Source: Nocardia carnea
Lineage (GTDB): Bacteria; Actinomycetota; Actinomycetes; Mycobacteriales; Mycobacteriaceae
Direction of reading: 5' to 3'
DNA: 64,000 nt
Assembly: GCF_029868325.1 (NCBI RefSeq)
Contig: NZ_JARWNW010000266.1
Coordinates: 1-64,000, forward strand
In this document: positions 38,454-47,339 of the stretch, in pieces
Position numbering within the stretch: the first letter of the stretch is position 1
Layout of the letters: each line of letters starts with the position of its first letter
The notes under the pieces: model-generated
Told to the model about the DNA's origin: nothing
The model's input: the letters and a program-made list of their open reading frames with translations, nothing else
Database searches by the model: none
Translations under genes and position numbers: made by a program

Positions 38454-39068
38454 TCAGCGGTGTCCGATGGTCCCGGCCCAGCTCTCGGTGAGGACGTCCA
38501 GCATCTCTGCATATCCGGCCCCCCACTGCCCGGAAGTCCAGTTCCGGGCGACGTGGTCGAGTTCGGTGATCGCGAGGACGCTGCGGAACCGCCGGGTGCC
38601 GGCGGGGAAGCGGTCCGCGCGGTTCAGTCCGTCCTCGATATCGCCGATGGCCTCGTTCAGCCAGGCGTCGAAGAGTTCGCGGATCTCCGGATCGACAGCG
38701 GCGGCTTCGAATGCCGTGGTGGTGTAGGGGCGGATCGTTTCCCAGCGTTGTGCGCTGGCGGCGAGCCAGCCGCGGATCCGTTCGCGTGACCCGTCTTCGA
38801 CCACGGCGACCAGTTCGCGTTCGGTCGTTCCGTGTTCGGCGGACGGTATCCGGTTGAGCGCCGCATTGAGCCGCTCGGCGATGAGGGCTTTCATCAGGTC
38901 GACCTTCGAGGGGAAGTACGCGTAGAAGGTGACTCGCGTCGTCCCGGCGGCCGAGGCGATCTCGTCGACCTTGGTCGCCGTGTATCCCTTCGATACGAAC
39001 AGCTCCACGCCGGCATCGAGCAGGAGCTTTCGGGTCATCTCCTTCTGTGCCTCACGAAGCCTCGCCAT
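38454..39068 (-). CDS. TetR-family regulator
   Basis: 204 aa. HTH LLLDAGVELFVSKGYTATKVDEIASAAGTTRVTFYAYFPSKVDLMKALI (about residues 13-62). The protein start MARLREAQKEMTR is chosen because the frame upstream is open only by chance and reads cysteine-rich, unlike a TetR. It is divergent from the hydrolase operon at 39.4 kb, with a 349-base gap that holds two 17-base inverted repeats, and is therefore the likely regulator of that operon. The SDR gene downstream may be co-transcribed. Confidence 0.85.
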   Translation of the reverse strand: MARLREAQKEMTRKLLLDAGVELFVSKGYTATKVDEIASAAGTTRVTFYAYFPSKVDLMKALIAERLNAALNRIPSAEHGTTERELVAVVEDGSRERIRGWLAASAQRWETIRPYTTTAFEAAAVDPEIRELFDAWLNEAIGDIEDGLNRADRFPAGTRRFRSVLAITELDHVARNWTSGQWGAGYAEMLDVLTESWAGTIGHR

Positions 39069-39265
39069 GCAGGTCAGCCTAATGCACCGTGACTGTGTTC
39101 CGTGCCCACCGGCTGTCGTGAGTACGGGCCGGTAGGACTCTTTGCGCCGCGTAAACCGGCGTGTGTGTTTCCCGGCGTTCCTGGAGGAGCTGCCAGTCAC
39201 CGCGCAAGGGCAAAGAAGATTTACGGAAAAGATGATTTCTTGACAGCATGTAAAGAAATGTGGCA

Positions 39266-39282
39266 CCGTCTCATGGAGACGG
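39266..39282. promoter_or_regulatory. 17-base inverted repeat, candidate TetR operator 1
   Basis: CCGTCTC-ATG-GAGACGG, a perfect palindrome with 7-base arms and 3-base centre, just downstream of the AT-rich patch. Size and symmetry fit a TetR dimer site. It could also form a small RNA hairpin if transcription starts upstream. Confidence 0.6.
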
Positions 39283-39381
39283 CGTGACCGCAGTCACCGG
39301 CCCGGACCGCGGGCCATGAGCCGGAGGCGCCATCGGAGCGCGAGGCAGCCGCTCGAGAAAGCGCTCGAGAAAGAAAGACAT

Positions 39382-39398
39382 CGACGTGATCCACGTCG
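39382..39398. promoter_or_regulatory. 17-base inverted repeat, candidate operator 2
   Basis: CGACGTG-ATC-CACGTCG, again 7-3-7 and perfect, 19 bases before the first gene of the operon. Its sequence differs from the repeat at 39266, so the two need not bind the same protein. Position close to the ribosome-binding site would allow a roadblock or translational effect. Confidence 0.55.
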
Positions 39399-39417
39399 GC
39401 ATCGAAAGGACATGCCA

Positions 39418-40404
39418 GTGACCGGCGACCGGACTGCTGTGCGCAATACCGTGACCACCGTGCTCGGCCCCGTCCCCGCATCTGAGCTGGGCGTTGTGGC
39501 CGTGCACGAGGCCCTGCTCTCGGTGTTGCCGGGAGCGGAGTACGCCTTCGATATCCCCCTCGACCGCGCCGAGATCTTCGAAACGCTGGCCGCGAAGCTG
39601 CGAGAATTCCGCTCCCGGGGCGGCGGCGCGATCGTCGACAGCACCGGGATGTTCCACGGCCGGGACGTGCGCCTGTACGAGGCACTGTCGCGGGCCACCG
39701 GTGTGCATATCGTCGCCTCGACCGGAATGGGCCCGGAGGAGCTACTCGGCGGCTACTTCCTCACCCCGCAGACCAACCCGCCGACACCGTGGCCGGCCGG
39801 AAAGTTCGCCGACCTGTTCACCAGGGAGATCACCGAGGGCATGGTGGTGCCCCGGGTGGAGCGGCGTGGCGCCGCAGGGCTCGTGATGACCGCCGCGACG
39901 CGGACGGGAACGACGGCAACCGACGAAAGCCTGCTGCGCGGCGCGGCCAGGGCCGCTCTGGCCACCGGCGTCGCGGTTTCGCTGCGCTACGGCGCGGACG
40001 CGGTGCACGACCTCGGCATCGTCCTCGACGAGAACCTACCGGCCGACCGTGTCGTGGTCGGCGGGCTCGACCGTGCGGACGCGGTGACCGCCGGTGCTGC
40101 GCGGGAGATCGTGCGACGCGGGGCTTATATCGCCGTGGACAACGTGGGGACGGCGGACGACGGATATATCCGGGACGAGGAGCGGGCCACCCTGGTGCTC
40201 GACCTCGTCGCCGAAGGATACGCGAACCGGATCCTGCTGTCGGGCAACGCGATCGGCGTCGCCAAAGGGCATCTCGGGCGCGATATCCCGTTCGGCTACG
40301 TCCTTTCGTCGTTCGTGCCGCTGCTCACCGCGCAAGGGCTCAGCGAGGCGGACCGCCACCGAATCCTCGTGGACAACCCGCGCGACCTGCTGTCGGTGCG
40401 CTGA
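39418..40404 (+). CDS. Phosphotriesterase-family protein lacking metal ligands (probable pseudoenzyme)
   Basis: 328 aa, clearly paralogous to the next gene (shared NTVLGPxPAxELGxVAVHE start, GGGxxVxxTGxxxGRD, TGVHIVAxTG, VDNP end). Five of six positions that bind the two metals in the family are altered: H30 is kept but the second His is A32 (HEA), the bridging Lys is M157, then R190, G216 and N277 replace His, His and Asp. A hydrolytic centre cannot form as known. GTG 39418 has AAAGGA 7 bases before; the ATG two codons earlier is too close. It may be a regulatory or structural partner of the intact copy. Confidence 0.82.
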   Translation: MTGDRTAVRNTVTTVLGPVPASELGVVAVHEALLSVLPGAEYAFDIPLDRAEIFETLAAKLREFRSRGGGAIVDSTGMFHGRDVRLYEALSRATGVHIVASTGMGPEELLGGYFLTPQTNPPTPWPAGKFADLFTREITEGMVVPRVERRGAAGLVMTAATRTGTTATDESLLRGAARAALATGVAVSLRYGADAVHDLGIVLDENLPADRVVVGGLDRADAVTAGAAREIVRRGAYIAVDNVGTADDGYIRDEERATLVLDLVAEGYANRILLSGNAIGVAKGHLGRDIPFGYVLSSFVPLLTAQGLSEADRHRILVDNPRDLLSVR

Positions 40405-40445
40405 GCGCCGGCCATCGAAATCCGTCTTTCCCGAAGGTGAGTGTT

Positions 40446-41396
40446 GTGTCGAGAGTCAATACCGTGCTGGGCCCGATCCCGGCCGAAGAACTGGGGATCG
40501 TGGCCGTCCACGAGCACATCGGATACGGCATGCCCGGCTCCGAGCTGGACACGCAGTGGTGGAAAACCCCCGAACAGCGTTACGCCGAAACCGTGCCGAA
40601 GCTGCGGAAGTTCCACGAGTACGGCGGCGGCACCTTCGTCGAAGTCACCGGTATCTGCAACGGCCGCGACGTCGACTACTACAAATCGCTGTCCGCGAAA
40701 ACCGGCGTCCATATCGTGGCCTGCACCGGTTTCGTCGGCGGTGATACCGCGCTGCCGTTCTTCGCCCGGGCGAGCGTGGACTACCTGACCGACCATTTCG
40801 TGCACGAGATCACCGTCGGTATCGGTGATACCGGTAGCCGCGCCGGGGTCATCAAGGTCGGCGTGAGCCGCGGCGGCCGGATGACCGAACTGGACAAACG
40901 CATCTACCGCGCCGCCGCCCGCGCCGCACTGCGCACCGGTGTCCCCATCCTGACCCATCTCGCCATCGACGCCGAGAACGCGATCGCGATTTTCCACGAC
41001 GAGAAACTTCCGCTGGACCGCGTCCTGTTCGGCCACGCCGACGACGGCGTGAACGCCGAGAAGACCCGCGATACCTGGATCGCCGAACAGGGCGGCCGGG
41101 TCGGCTTCGACACCTTCGGCTACGAAACCGAACTCGAGGACCCGCCGTTCTGGGCCCGCCCCCGCAAGGAGCGCCTCGACCATTTTCTCCGCTTCATCGA
41201 CGGCCACCTGGACAAGGCCCTCGCCTCCGCCGACGCCAACTGCAGCCCGCTGGGCTGGCCGGGCGTGAAAGGCCACACCGTGAACTACCTCTTCGAGGAC
41301 CTCATGCCCGACCTGCGGGCCGCGGGGGTCGACGAGGCCACCCTCACCACGCTGTTCGTCGACAATCCCGCCGCGTTCCTGACCATCCAGGCCTGA
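40446..41396 (+). CDS. Phosphotriesterase-family metal-dependent hydrolase (lactonase-like)
   Basis: 316 aa. Complete binuclear centre: H22 and H24 (HEH), carboxylated-Lys candidate K137 (GVIKVGVS), H171 (ILTH), H197 (FGHADD), D263 (SADAN). Such proteins are lactonases, phosphotriesterases or resiniferatoxin-binding-like hydrolases. In a catabolic operon with monooxygenase and esterases a lactonase role is plausible (inference). GTG 40446 has AAGG 8 bases upstream; 41 bases after its degenerate paralogue. Confidence 0.88.
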   Translation: MSRVNTVLGPIPAEELGIVAVHEHIGYGMPGSELDTQWWKTPEQRYAETVPKLRKFHEYGGGTFVEVTGICNGRDVDYYKSLSAKTGVHIVACTGFVGGDTALPFFARASVDYLTDHFVHEITVGIGDTGSRAGVIKVGVSRGGRMTELDKRIYRAAARAALRTGVPILTHLAIDAENAIAIFHDEKLPLDRVLFGHADDGVNAEKTRDTWIAEQGGRVGFDTFGYETELEDPPFWARPRKERLDHFLRFIDGHLDKALASADANCSPLGWPGVKGHTVNYLFEDLMPDLRAAGVDEATLTTLFVDNPAAFLTIQA

Positions 41397-41485
41397 ACCG
41401 TGCACGCGGAGGCAGCACGCCCGGTGCGCCGCCGCGCACGCGTATCCGTCCGGCGCACCGCCGCGCCCGTCCAGAGAGAAGGACC

Positions 41486-42598
41486 ATGCAAGCCGCCGAC
41501 CTGAAGAAACTGAAGATCGCCGTCGTCGGCGCCGGATACGGTGGCGCGGCCGCGGCCAAAGCATTGAGTGTGCTCGGGGCACAGGTCGATGTGTACGAGC
41601 GGGCCACCGAGATCCGGGAGGTGGGCGCGGGAATCGGGTTGCGCCCCGGCACGATGCAACGCTTCCGGCAGTGGGGGATCTTCGATGCGATCGCGGCGGT
41701 GAGTTCGCGCAGCGACTACTTCGAGATCCGCACCGCCACCGGCGACGAGATCATGCGCGAAGAATGGCCGGGTCGTACCGAACAGACCACCACACATCTG
41801 ATCCACCGCGGCGATTTCATCGATGCACTGCTGGGTGCGCTGCCGCCGGGCATGGTGCATCTCGGGCACAAGCTGGACACCGTGGTGGACCGCGGTGACC
41901 ACTCGGTGCTCACCTTCGCCAACGGCGCAACCGTCGAGGCCGACCTGGCGATCGGCGCCGACGGCATCAAATCCGTGGTGCGGCAGCAGCTGTTCAGCGA
42001 TAAAGACCCGGTGTTCTCGGGGGAGCACGCCTATCGGGCGGTGATCTCCGCCGACGACGCCTACGGAATGGTCGTCGACGACAACCTCCGGATGTACATC
42101 GGCAAGGGGACGAAGGTCTATCTGCTGCCGCTGCGGCACCGCAACCAGGTGTCCTTCGATATCACCGCGCTGTGCGACGACGGAACCTGGGCGCCGCGGG
42201 TCACCCGGGACGATATCGTCGCCACCGTCGAGGGATTCGACGAGCGGATCGTGAATATCGCGCGCGAACTGGATATGGACACCGTGAATGTGCGCGCCGT
42301 CTATGATATCGACCCCGTCGACACCTGGCATTCGGAGTCGGTCGTCCTGGTGGGCGATGCGGCTCATTCGATGCTGCACCACCAGGGGCAGGGCGCGAAT
42401 TCGGCGATCCTGGACGGCGGTGCACTCGCGGATGCCCTGTCCACAGCGGATTCGGTCGCGGCGGCGCTGGCCGCCTATCAGGCGGCCCGCAAACCGGTAA
42501 CCGATGAACTGCAGCGTATTTCGCGCCGCGGCTGGACCGAGGACGAGGTCGACGACGTGTTCCCCGGCCAGAAGACCCCCGCCCAGGCTGCGGAATAA
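41486..42598 (+). CDS. FAD-dependent monooxygenase (salicylate-hydroxylase-like)
   Basis: 370 aa, class A flavoprotein monooxygenase. FAD motif KIAVVGAGYGGAAAAKAL at the N-terminus, the DG motif in AIGADGIKSVVR, and the GD motif VVLVGDAAHSMLHHQGQGANSAILDG. It would use NAD(P)H and O2 to hydroxylate or oxidatively decarboxylate an aromatic or cyclic substrate. Follows the hydrolase gene by 89 bases with GAAGGACC before the ATG. Confidence 0.88.
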   Translation: MQAADLKKLKIAVVGAGYGGAAAAKALSVLGAQVDVYERATEIREVGAGIGLRPGTMQRFRQWGIFDAIAAVSSRSDYFEIRTATGDEIMREEWPGRTEQTTTHLIHRGDFIDALLGALPPGMVHLGHKLDTVVDRGDHSVLTFANGATVEADLAIGADGIKSVVRQQLFSDKDPVFSGEHAYRAVISADDAYGMVVDDNLRMYIGKGTKVYLLPLRHRNQVSFDITALCDDGTWAPRVTRDDIVATVEGFDERIVNIARELDMDTVNVRAVYDIDPVDTWHSESVVLVGDAAHSMLHHQGQGANSAILDGGALADALSTADSVAAALAAYQAARKPVTDELQRISRRGWTEDEVDDVFPGQKTPAQAAE

Positions 42599-42611
42599 GG
42601 AGAACACAGCT

Positions 42612-43559
42612 ATGCCACTGCATCCCGAAATCGCCCGCGTGATCGCCGACCTGCCCGCCCCGCCGGAGGGACCACTGGACCCGGCGGCTATGCGCGCAGG
42701 AGAGGAGGCACAGGTCGTACCGCTCGACCAGCGCCTCCCGTTGCCGGCCGTCGAAGATATGACCGCGGCGACCCCGGCCGGGGAGGTGCCCGTGCGCATC
42801 TACACGCCGGTCGAACCGTCCGGAGCCCCCGCGGGCTACAGCGTGCTCGTGTACTGCCACGGCGGCGCCTACTTCCTGGGCAGTCTCGAAACCCACGACC
42901 ACATCGCGCGGCACCTGGCGCGGGCGACCGGGTACAAGGTCGTGTCCGTCGGCTACCGGCGCGCACCCGAAAACGCCTATCCCGCCGGACTCCAGGACTG
43001 CTACGGCGTGGTCCGCTGGGTCGCGGGCAGCGGTGCGCACCACCTGGGGTGGGACGGAACGACCCTCGCGCTGGCAGGCGACAGCTCGGGCGGCGGGATG
43101 GTCGCCGCGGTCACGGCGCTGGCCCACGACGACGGTTTCGACAGCATCACCCATCAGGTGCTGTTCTATCCCTCCCTCGACCTGGACTTCGACCTCGGCC
43201 GCTACCCCTCCCTACGGGAGAACGCGCAAGGCTACGGCCTCGAAACCGCCGCGCTGAAACCCTTCAACGCCTTCTACACCGGCAGCGGGGCCGACCCCGC
43301 CGACCCGCTCGTCTCACCGATCAAACGTGCCGACCTCTCCGGGCTACCGCCCGCGCTGATCGTCACCGCCGAATGCGATCCGATGCGCGACGAAGGCGAA
43401 CGCTATGGCGAGCGACTCGAACAGGCCGGGGTTGCGGTGCAGGTGACGCGCTACCCGGGCGCCAATCACGGTTTCGTGCAGAACTTCTCGTGGATTCCCG
43501 AGTACCGGCGAGTGTTCGAGGAGACCGCCGCGTTCCTGACCGGCCGGAGTGCCTCGTGA
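42612..43559 (+). CDS. Hormone-sensitive-lipase-family (family IV) esterase
   Basis: 315 aa alpha/beta hydrolase. HGGAYF oxyanion motif, nucleophile elbow GDSSGG, Asp in TAECDPMRDEGE and His in ANHGF. Cytoplasmic, no signal peptide. Hydrolyses short esters, perhaps the ester formed or revealed earlier in the pathway. AAGGAG before ATG 42612, 13 bases after the monooxygenase; the stop overlaps the next GTG. Confidence 0.9.
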   Translation: MPLHPEIARVIADLPAPPEGPLDPAAMRAGEEAQVVPLDQRLPLPAVEDMTAATPAGEVPVRIYTPVEPSGAPAGYSVLVYCHGGAYFLGSLETHDHIARHLARATGYKVVSVGYRRAPENAYPAGLQDCYGVVRWVAGSGAHHLGWDGTTLALAGDSSGGGMVAAVTALAHDDGFDSITHQVLFYPSLDLDFDLGRYPSLRENAQGYGLETAALKPFNAFYTGSGADPADPLVSPIKRADLSGLPPALIVTAECDPMRDEGERYGERLEQAGVAVQVTRYPGANHGFVQNFSWIPEYRRVFEETAAFLTGRSAS

Positions 43560-44497
43560 CCCGGGAAGTCGCAGTCCATCCGCTCTTCTCGCCGTGGGGG
43601 CGGTTCGGCCTTTACAGCTTCTTCGTCGACGCACCCGAACCGGCCATCGTCGATACCGGTATCGCGACCTCACCGGCCGGGGCCATGGCCCCGGCACTGG
43701 CGGAACTCGGCCGCGATATCGCCGACGTGCGCTGGATCCTGCTGACCCACGGGCATATCGACCATATCGGCGGAGCGTATGCCCTGTGGGAACTCACCGG
43801 GCGTCGCGCCCGGGTGGTGATCCACGCGGCCGATGCGCCACTGCTGCGGTCACGGCAGGCGCATATCGACGAGTACTCGGCGGGCCGGGGCCGGTACCTG
43901 AACGACCCCGCGGGCGTGGCGAAACAGGCCGAGGTCACGAATGCGGTCATCTCCGGTGAGATGGAGCCCACGGTACTGGCCGAGGGCGGTGAGACCCTGT
44001 CGCTGGGCGGGGAGGTCACGGTGTCGGTGCATTCCGTTCCGGGACATACACCGGGCTCGGTCGCCTACGTCCTCGACGGGCAGAACGATGTATTCGCCGG
44101 TGACGCCGTGCAGGTCCACGGCGCCGCCAACGGTTTCCCCGGCTACGCGGACCCGGACGCCTATCGTGCGAGCCTGCGCTACCTACGCGACGAAATCCGC
44201 CCGCGGCACCTGTACCTCGGGCATCCGTACCGTCGCGCGAACGGCGAACCCTACGGGGTCGAACTGGACAGCAGCCAGGCGCGCGAAGCCCTCGACCAGA
44301 GTCTCGATATCGAGAACCGCGTCCACGAATCCACTCACCGGTGCCTGTGTGCGGGGTCGCCGGCCACCGGCTCGGTGTACTCGCCGTTCGCATCGGTCGC
44401 CGACGACCTCGGATACCACGGCGACCCCACCCTCGAACCCTCGCCGTTCTTCACCTCGATGCACGGCTATCGCCAGCGGTTCGACCAGTTGCCCTGA
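43556..44497 (+). CDS. Metallo-beta-lactamase-fold hydrolase
   Basis: 313 aa. Metal motif LLTHGHIDHIGG (HxHxDH), further His in PGHTPGS and D in FAGDAVQVHG, final His in YLGHPY. Family members hydrolyse lactones, thioesters or other activated esters. GTG 43556 is inside a GTGA overlap with the esterase stop, so translation is coupled. Substrate not readable. Confidence 0.88.
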   Translation: MTREVAVHPLFSPWGRFGLYSFFVDAPEPAIVDTGIATSPAGAMAPALAELGRDIADVRWILLTHGHIDHIGGAYALWELTGRRARVVIHAADAPLLRSRQAHIDEYSAGRGRYLNDPAGVAKQAEVTNAVISGEMEPTVLAEGGETLSLGGEVTVSVHSVPGHTPGSVAYVLDGQNDVFAGDAVQVHGAANGFPGYADPDAYRASLRYLRDEIRPRHLYLGHPYRRANGEPYGVELDSSQAREALDQSLDIENRVHESTHRCLCAGSPATGSVYSPFASVADDLGYHGDPTLEPSPFFTSMHGYRQRFDQLP

Positions 44498-44520
44498 CAC
44501 AGAAGAGGAGTCACCGACTC

Positions 44521-46254
44521 ATGGCCGAATTCCACACTTTCGACGCCGGCGGGCAGACCATCCATATCCGGAAGGATCTGCGGGTGCCGATGCGCGACGG
44601 GGTCGAGCTGGTCGCCGACACCTACCAGGGGTTCACCGATACGCCCCGGCCCGCGCTGGTCGCGCTGAGTCCGTACGGCAAGGAGTTGCAGGCGCTCGCA
44701 CTCACCACGCCACCGCAGCGACGCCCCAGCCCGATGTGGGACGGCTGTATCGAGGCCGGTGATATCGCCCGCGTCGTCGGTGAGGGCTACGTGCACGTGA
44801 TCGGTGATCTGCGCGGGTCCGGCGGGTCCGGTGGCGAACATATCGGCAACTACAACGCCGGCGGGGTACCGCTCGGGCAGGACGCCTACGATTTCATCGA
44901 ATGGGTCGCCGGACAGCCCTGGTGCGACGGCAATGTCGGCATGATCGGCATCTCGTATTTCGGTTCCATGCAGGTCATCGCCGCTGCGGAGCGTCCGCCG
45001 CATCTGAAGGCGATCTTCGTTTCCGGCGGCCACTACGATTTCTACGAAACCACCTACCACGGCGGCATCATGTGGTTCATGCCGCGCGCCGCGCGCGAGG
45101 GCCGCGGTGGCGACTCGGGCTGGGCGTTCACCGACAACACCAGATCACGCATGCTGGAAACGTATTCGCCGGAGGAGATCCGCACCCGCGTCGCCGCCCG
45201 GCTCGCGGACCCGGATGTGGCCGCCTGGCCGAACCTGGTTCATGTACTGAACTATCCGAAGCACCACGAAGCCTGGTTCGACATCGTCATGAACGAGCTG
45301 GACGGCGAATGGTACGAGGAGCGCAACCCGGTCAATCTCGCCGCGAATATCGACATCCCCGTCTACCTGCAGATCGATCAGGGGCGCGGTTGGACGATGG
45401 ACGGCACCGTCGAGTTGTTCCACCGGTTGAACGGGCCCAAGAAGCTCGATATCGGCCCGTACCCGCCCATGCAGTCGCGTCCCTTCGTCGAGGAACACGA
45501 CAAAATGTTCCGCTGGTACGACTACTGGCTCAAAGGTATCGACAACGGAGTGATGGACGAGCCCGCCGTCACGGTCTTCGTGGAGGGCTCACGCGAGCGG
45601 GTCACCGCTGACAGCTGGCCGCCGAAGGAAATCGGCCACACGTCGCTGTACCTGCGCCCACGCGGCAAACTCACGCCCGAACCCGAACCGATGGGCGCGC
45701 GTTACGCGGCGCCCGAAGGTTTCTATCAGGCGCCGCTCACGGTCACCGACACAGTGGAGATGCTGCGCTGGCACACCGCACCTTTCGCGGAAGCCACCGA
45801 GTTCATCGGTACCGGCGCCGCGCATATCTTCGCCGAAATCGATCAGGACGATACGAATTTCATCCTGCGGCTGTGGGACCAGGCCCCCGGCGGTACACGT
45901 CAACTTCTCACCACCGGCTACCTGAAGGCCTCACACCGCGAACTGGACGAGCGCACCACCGAAGGCGATCCGTACCATCCGCATACCCGCGCGGTACCGG
46001 TCGAGCCGGGAGCGATCGAGGAGTACGTGCTGCGCCTGTACCCGTTCGCGGCCACGCTGCTCCCCGGGCATCGTCTCGTGGCGGAACTGTCCTGTGACGA
46101 ACCACTGGCCGACGACCACAATGCGCTGTTACCGCCGGATGCGTTCCACCTGCCGGTCGGCCGCCCGGTCACCCACAAGATCTATCGCGACGCCGCCCAC
46201 CCGTCGCGGCTGGTCCTGCCGCTGACGAAAGGAGCGGTTGCGCATAACGGTTAG
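44521..46254 (+). CDS. CocE/NonD-family (S15) hydrolase
   Basis: 577 aa. X-prolyl dipeptidase/cocaine-esterase family: N-terminal VPMRDGVELVADTYQG, nucleophile in GMIGISYFGSMQV, and a C-terminal jelly-roll domain (about residues 400-577) ending in PVTHKIYRDAAHPSRLVLPL. No signal peptide. Such enzymes hydrolyse bulky aryl or acyl esters. AGAGGAG before ATG 44521. Last gene of the six-gene operon. Confidence 0.9.
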   Translation: MAEFHTFDAGGQTIHIRKDLRVPMRDGVELVADTYQGFTDTPRPALVALSPYGKELQALALTTPPQRRPSPMWDGCIEAGDIARVVGEGYVHVIGDLRGSGGSGGEHIGNYNAGGVPLGQDAYDFIEWVAGQPWCDGNVGMIGISYFGSMQVIAAAERPPHLKAIFVSGGHYDFYETTYHGGIMWFMPRAAREGRGGDSGWAFTDNTRSRMLETYSPEEIRTRVAARLADPDVAAWPNLVHVLNYPKHHEAWFDIVMNELDGEWYEERNPVNLAANIDIPVYLQIDQGRGWTMDGTVELFHRLNGPKKLDIGPYPPMQSRPFVEEHDKMFRWYDYWLKGIDNGVMDEPAVTVFVEGSRERVTADSWPPKEIGHTSLYLRPRGKLTPEPEPMGARYAAPEGFYQAPLTVTDTVEMLRWHTAPFAEATEFIGTGAAHIFAEIDQDDTNFILRLWDQAPGGTRQLLTTGYLKASHRELDERTTEGDPYHPHTRAVPVEPGAIEEYVLRLYPFAATLLPGHRLVAELSCDEPLADDHNALLPPDAFHLPVGRPVTHKIYRDAAHPSRLVLPLTKGAVAHNG

Positions 46255-46682
46255 CCGGCCCCGGCAGTTCACTCGGCCAGGTGCCCGCCGATCTCTGTGG
46301 TCCCCGGCCGATAGTGTGGCACCACCGCCGCCGACGTAGCCGGGCTATTCGCTGGTGCAGGGTGATTCGCGCGCCGCCACCTGCCAGGCGACAGGCGCTG
46401 TCCCGGATTTGCTCGGTGATGGCCTTGCCGGTGTGCCGATGCGGGCAACGGCGTGTTACCCGGCGGTTCGTGTGGTGGGCGAAACGCATTGCCGTGATGT
46501 TCCTTCCGGGCCTGGGCGGATCGCGCGAGAGAAATTACACTCGGCGTCGGGTTCGGGTGAAGAGCCTGTGCCCGGCTCCATGCGTTGGCCCTCGTGGAGG
46601 GTATCGAGTAGGAACTGTCGGGCTCGATGGGGAATGCGGGATCGGCCTCGCGAGCGTGGATCGGTAGGAACTGGAAACGCTC
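46255..46682. other. 428-base non-coding stretch after the hydrolase operon
   Basis: No gene supported. Two copies of TAGGAACTG (near 46612 and 46668), each followed within 20 bases by an ATGGG, suggest a small duplication of a ribosome-binding region; only the second leads into a plausible small protein. No clear terminator hairpin with a U-run was found after cocE-like. Confidence 0.45.
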
Positions 46683-46844
46683 ATGGGCAAGGAAGCTCGC
46701 GACCCCACCGCGGCGCTGGCGGACCGTCTGGACAACGACCCCGCTACGACAACGGTTTCGTCGTTCGTCGTCGAGGCGCGTCGCCGCGGTGTGGATCCGT
46801 CGCAGTTACTGGATGCCGACTTCTTTCTCCGCGGCACCGACTAG
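46683..46844 (+). CDS. Small hypothetical protein (53 aa)
   Basis: MGKEARDPTAALADRL... ends LLDADFFLRGTD. Acidic-basic soluble peptide with no motif recognised. It has TAGGAACTGG about 10 bases before the ATG. Third codon positions are GC-rich. Its last 39 bases overlap the XRE gene on the other strand. It may be a real small gene at the border of the phage-like island or chance. Confidence 0.4.
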   Translation: MGKEARDPTAALADRLDNDPATTTVSSFVVEARRRGVDPSQLLDADFFLRGTD

Positions 46845-47090
46845 TTCGCTGGGCCGGATCCCGAACGCCCGGCAGATCTTGTACAGCTGCGTCACGGTCA
46901 TCGCTCGTTCGCCGTGTTCGAGCCGGGCAATGGTCTTCTTGTTGTAGCCGGTCGCCTCGGCCAGTGCCTCCTGGGTCCAGCCGCGGCGGGCGCGCATCGC
47001 ACGCACCTCCGCGCCCAGCGCCGCGTCCAGCCTCGCCTCCTCGGCGGTCGCGTCCTCCGACTCGGCGGGCGTCGCATTCATGTCGACCAT
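46806..47090 (-). CDS. XRE-family transcriptional regulator
   Basis: 94 aa. Cro/C1-type HTH in the second half: LGAEVRAMRARRGWTQEALAEATGYNKKTIARLEHGERAMTVTQLYKICRAFG. About 30 acidic residues precede it. ATG 47090 or 47081; neither has a strong SD, and a TTG start 27 bases upstream is possible. It is divergent from the lysin gene, in the position of a phage immunity repressor, and palindromes lie near the lysin promoter. Confidence 0.82.
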   Translation of the reverse strand: MVDMNATPAESEDATAEEARLDAALGAEVRAMRARRGWTQEALAEATGYNKKTIARLEHGERAMTVTQLYKICRAFGIRPSELVGAAEKEVGIQ

Positions 47091-47197
47091 TCTGGGAGGG
47101 GGCAGGGTCTTAATCAAGTGCCCGATAGCTTCGGCACGGCGTGCAGAGCGTCTCCTTTCAAAGGGACCGTACGGGGGTATTTACAGACTGAAATAGG

Positions 47198-47271
47198 TTG
47201 AAAAGCGACCAATGCGGGCATACTCTGAAGTAGAGCGGGTGACTATCACCGCAGTTCAGAACCTCGAACTG
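47198..47271 (+). promoter_or_regulatory. Promoter and operator-like repeats ahead of the lysin gene
   Basis: TTGAAA (47198-47203), 17-base spacer, TACTCT (47221-47226). Downstream come GGTGA-CTA-TCACC (47238-47250) and CAGTTC-N8-GAACTG (47252-47271), both perfect and placed over the expected start of the transcript. They could be sites for the divergent XRE protein. Confidence 0.55.
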
Positions 47272-47339
47272 TGATGGTTGCCGGCGGCACCGGGAATCGC
47301 GCGGTGCATGCGCAATTCGAACGAGGGCAGGAGGGTCCG

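Larger units (their letters stand above)
39069..39417. other. Divergent control region of the hydrolase operon
   Basis: No gene is seen. A locally AT-rich patch (39210-39262) contains TTGACA at 39240-39245 but no convincing -10 box at the right distance. Two inverted repeats of identical geometry (7-3-7) are listed separately. A short direct repeat CGCTCGAGAAAG x2 lies near 39350-39374. Confidence 0.55.

Noticed and set aside
39240-39275. Promoter from TTGACA at 39240
   Set aside because: No acceptable -10 hexamer at 16-18 bases.
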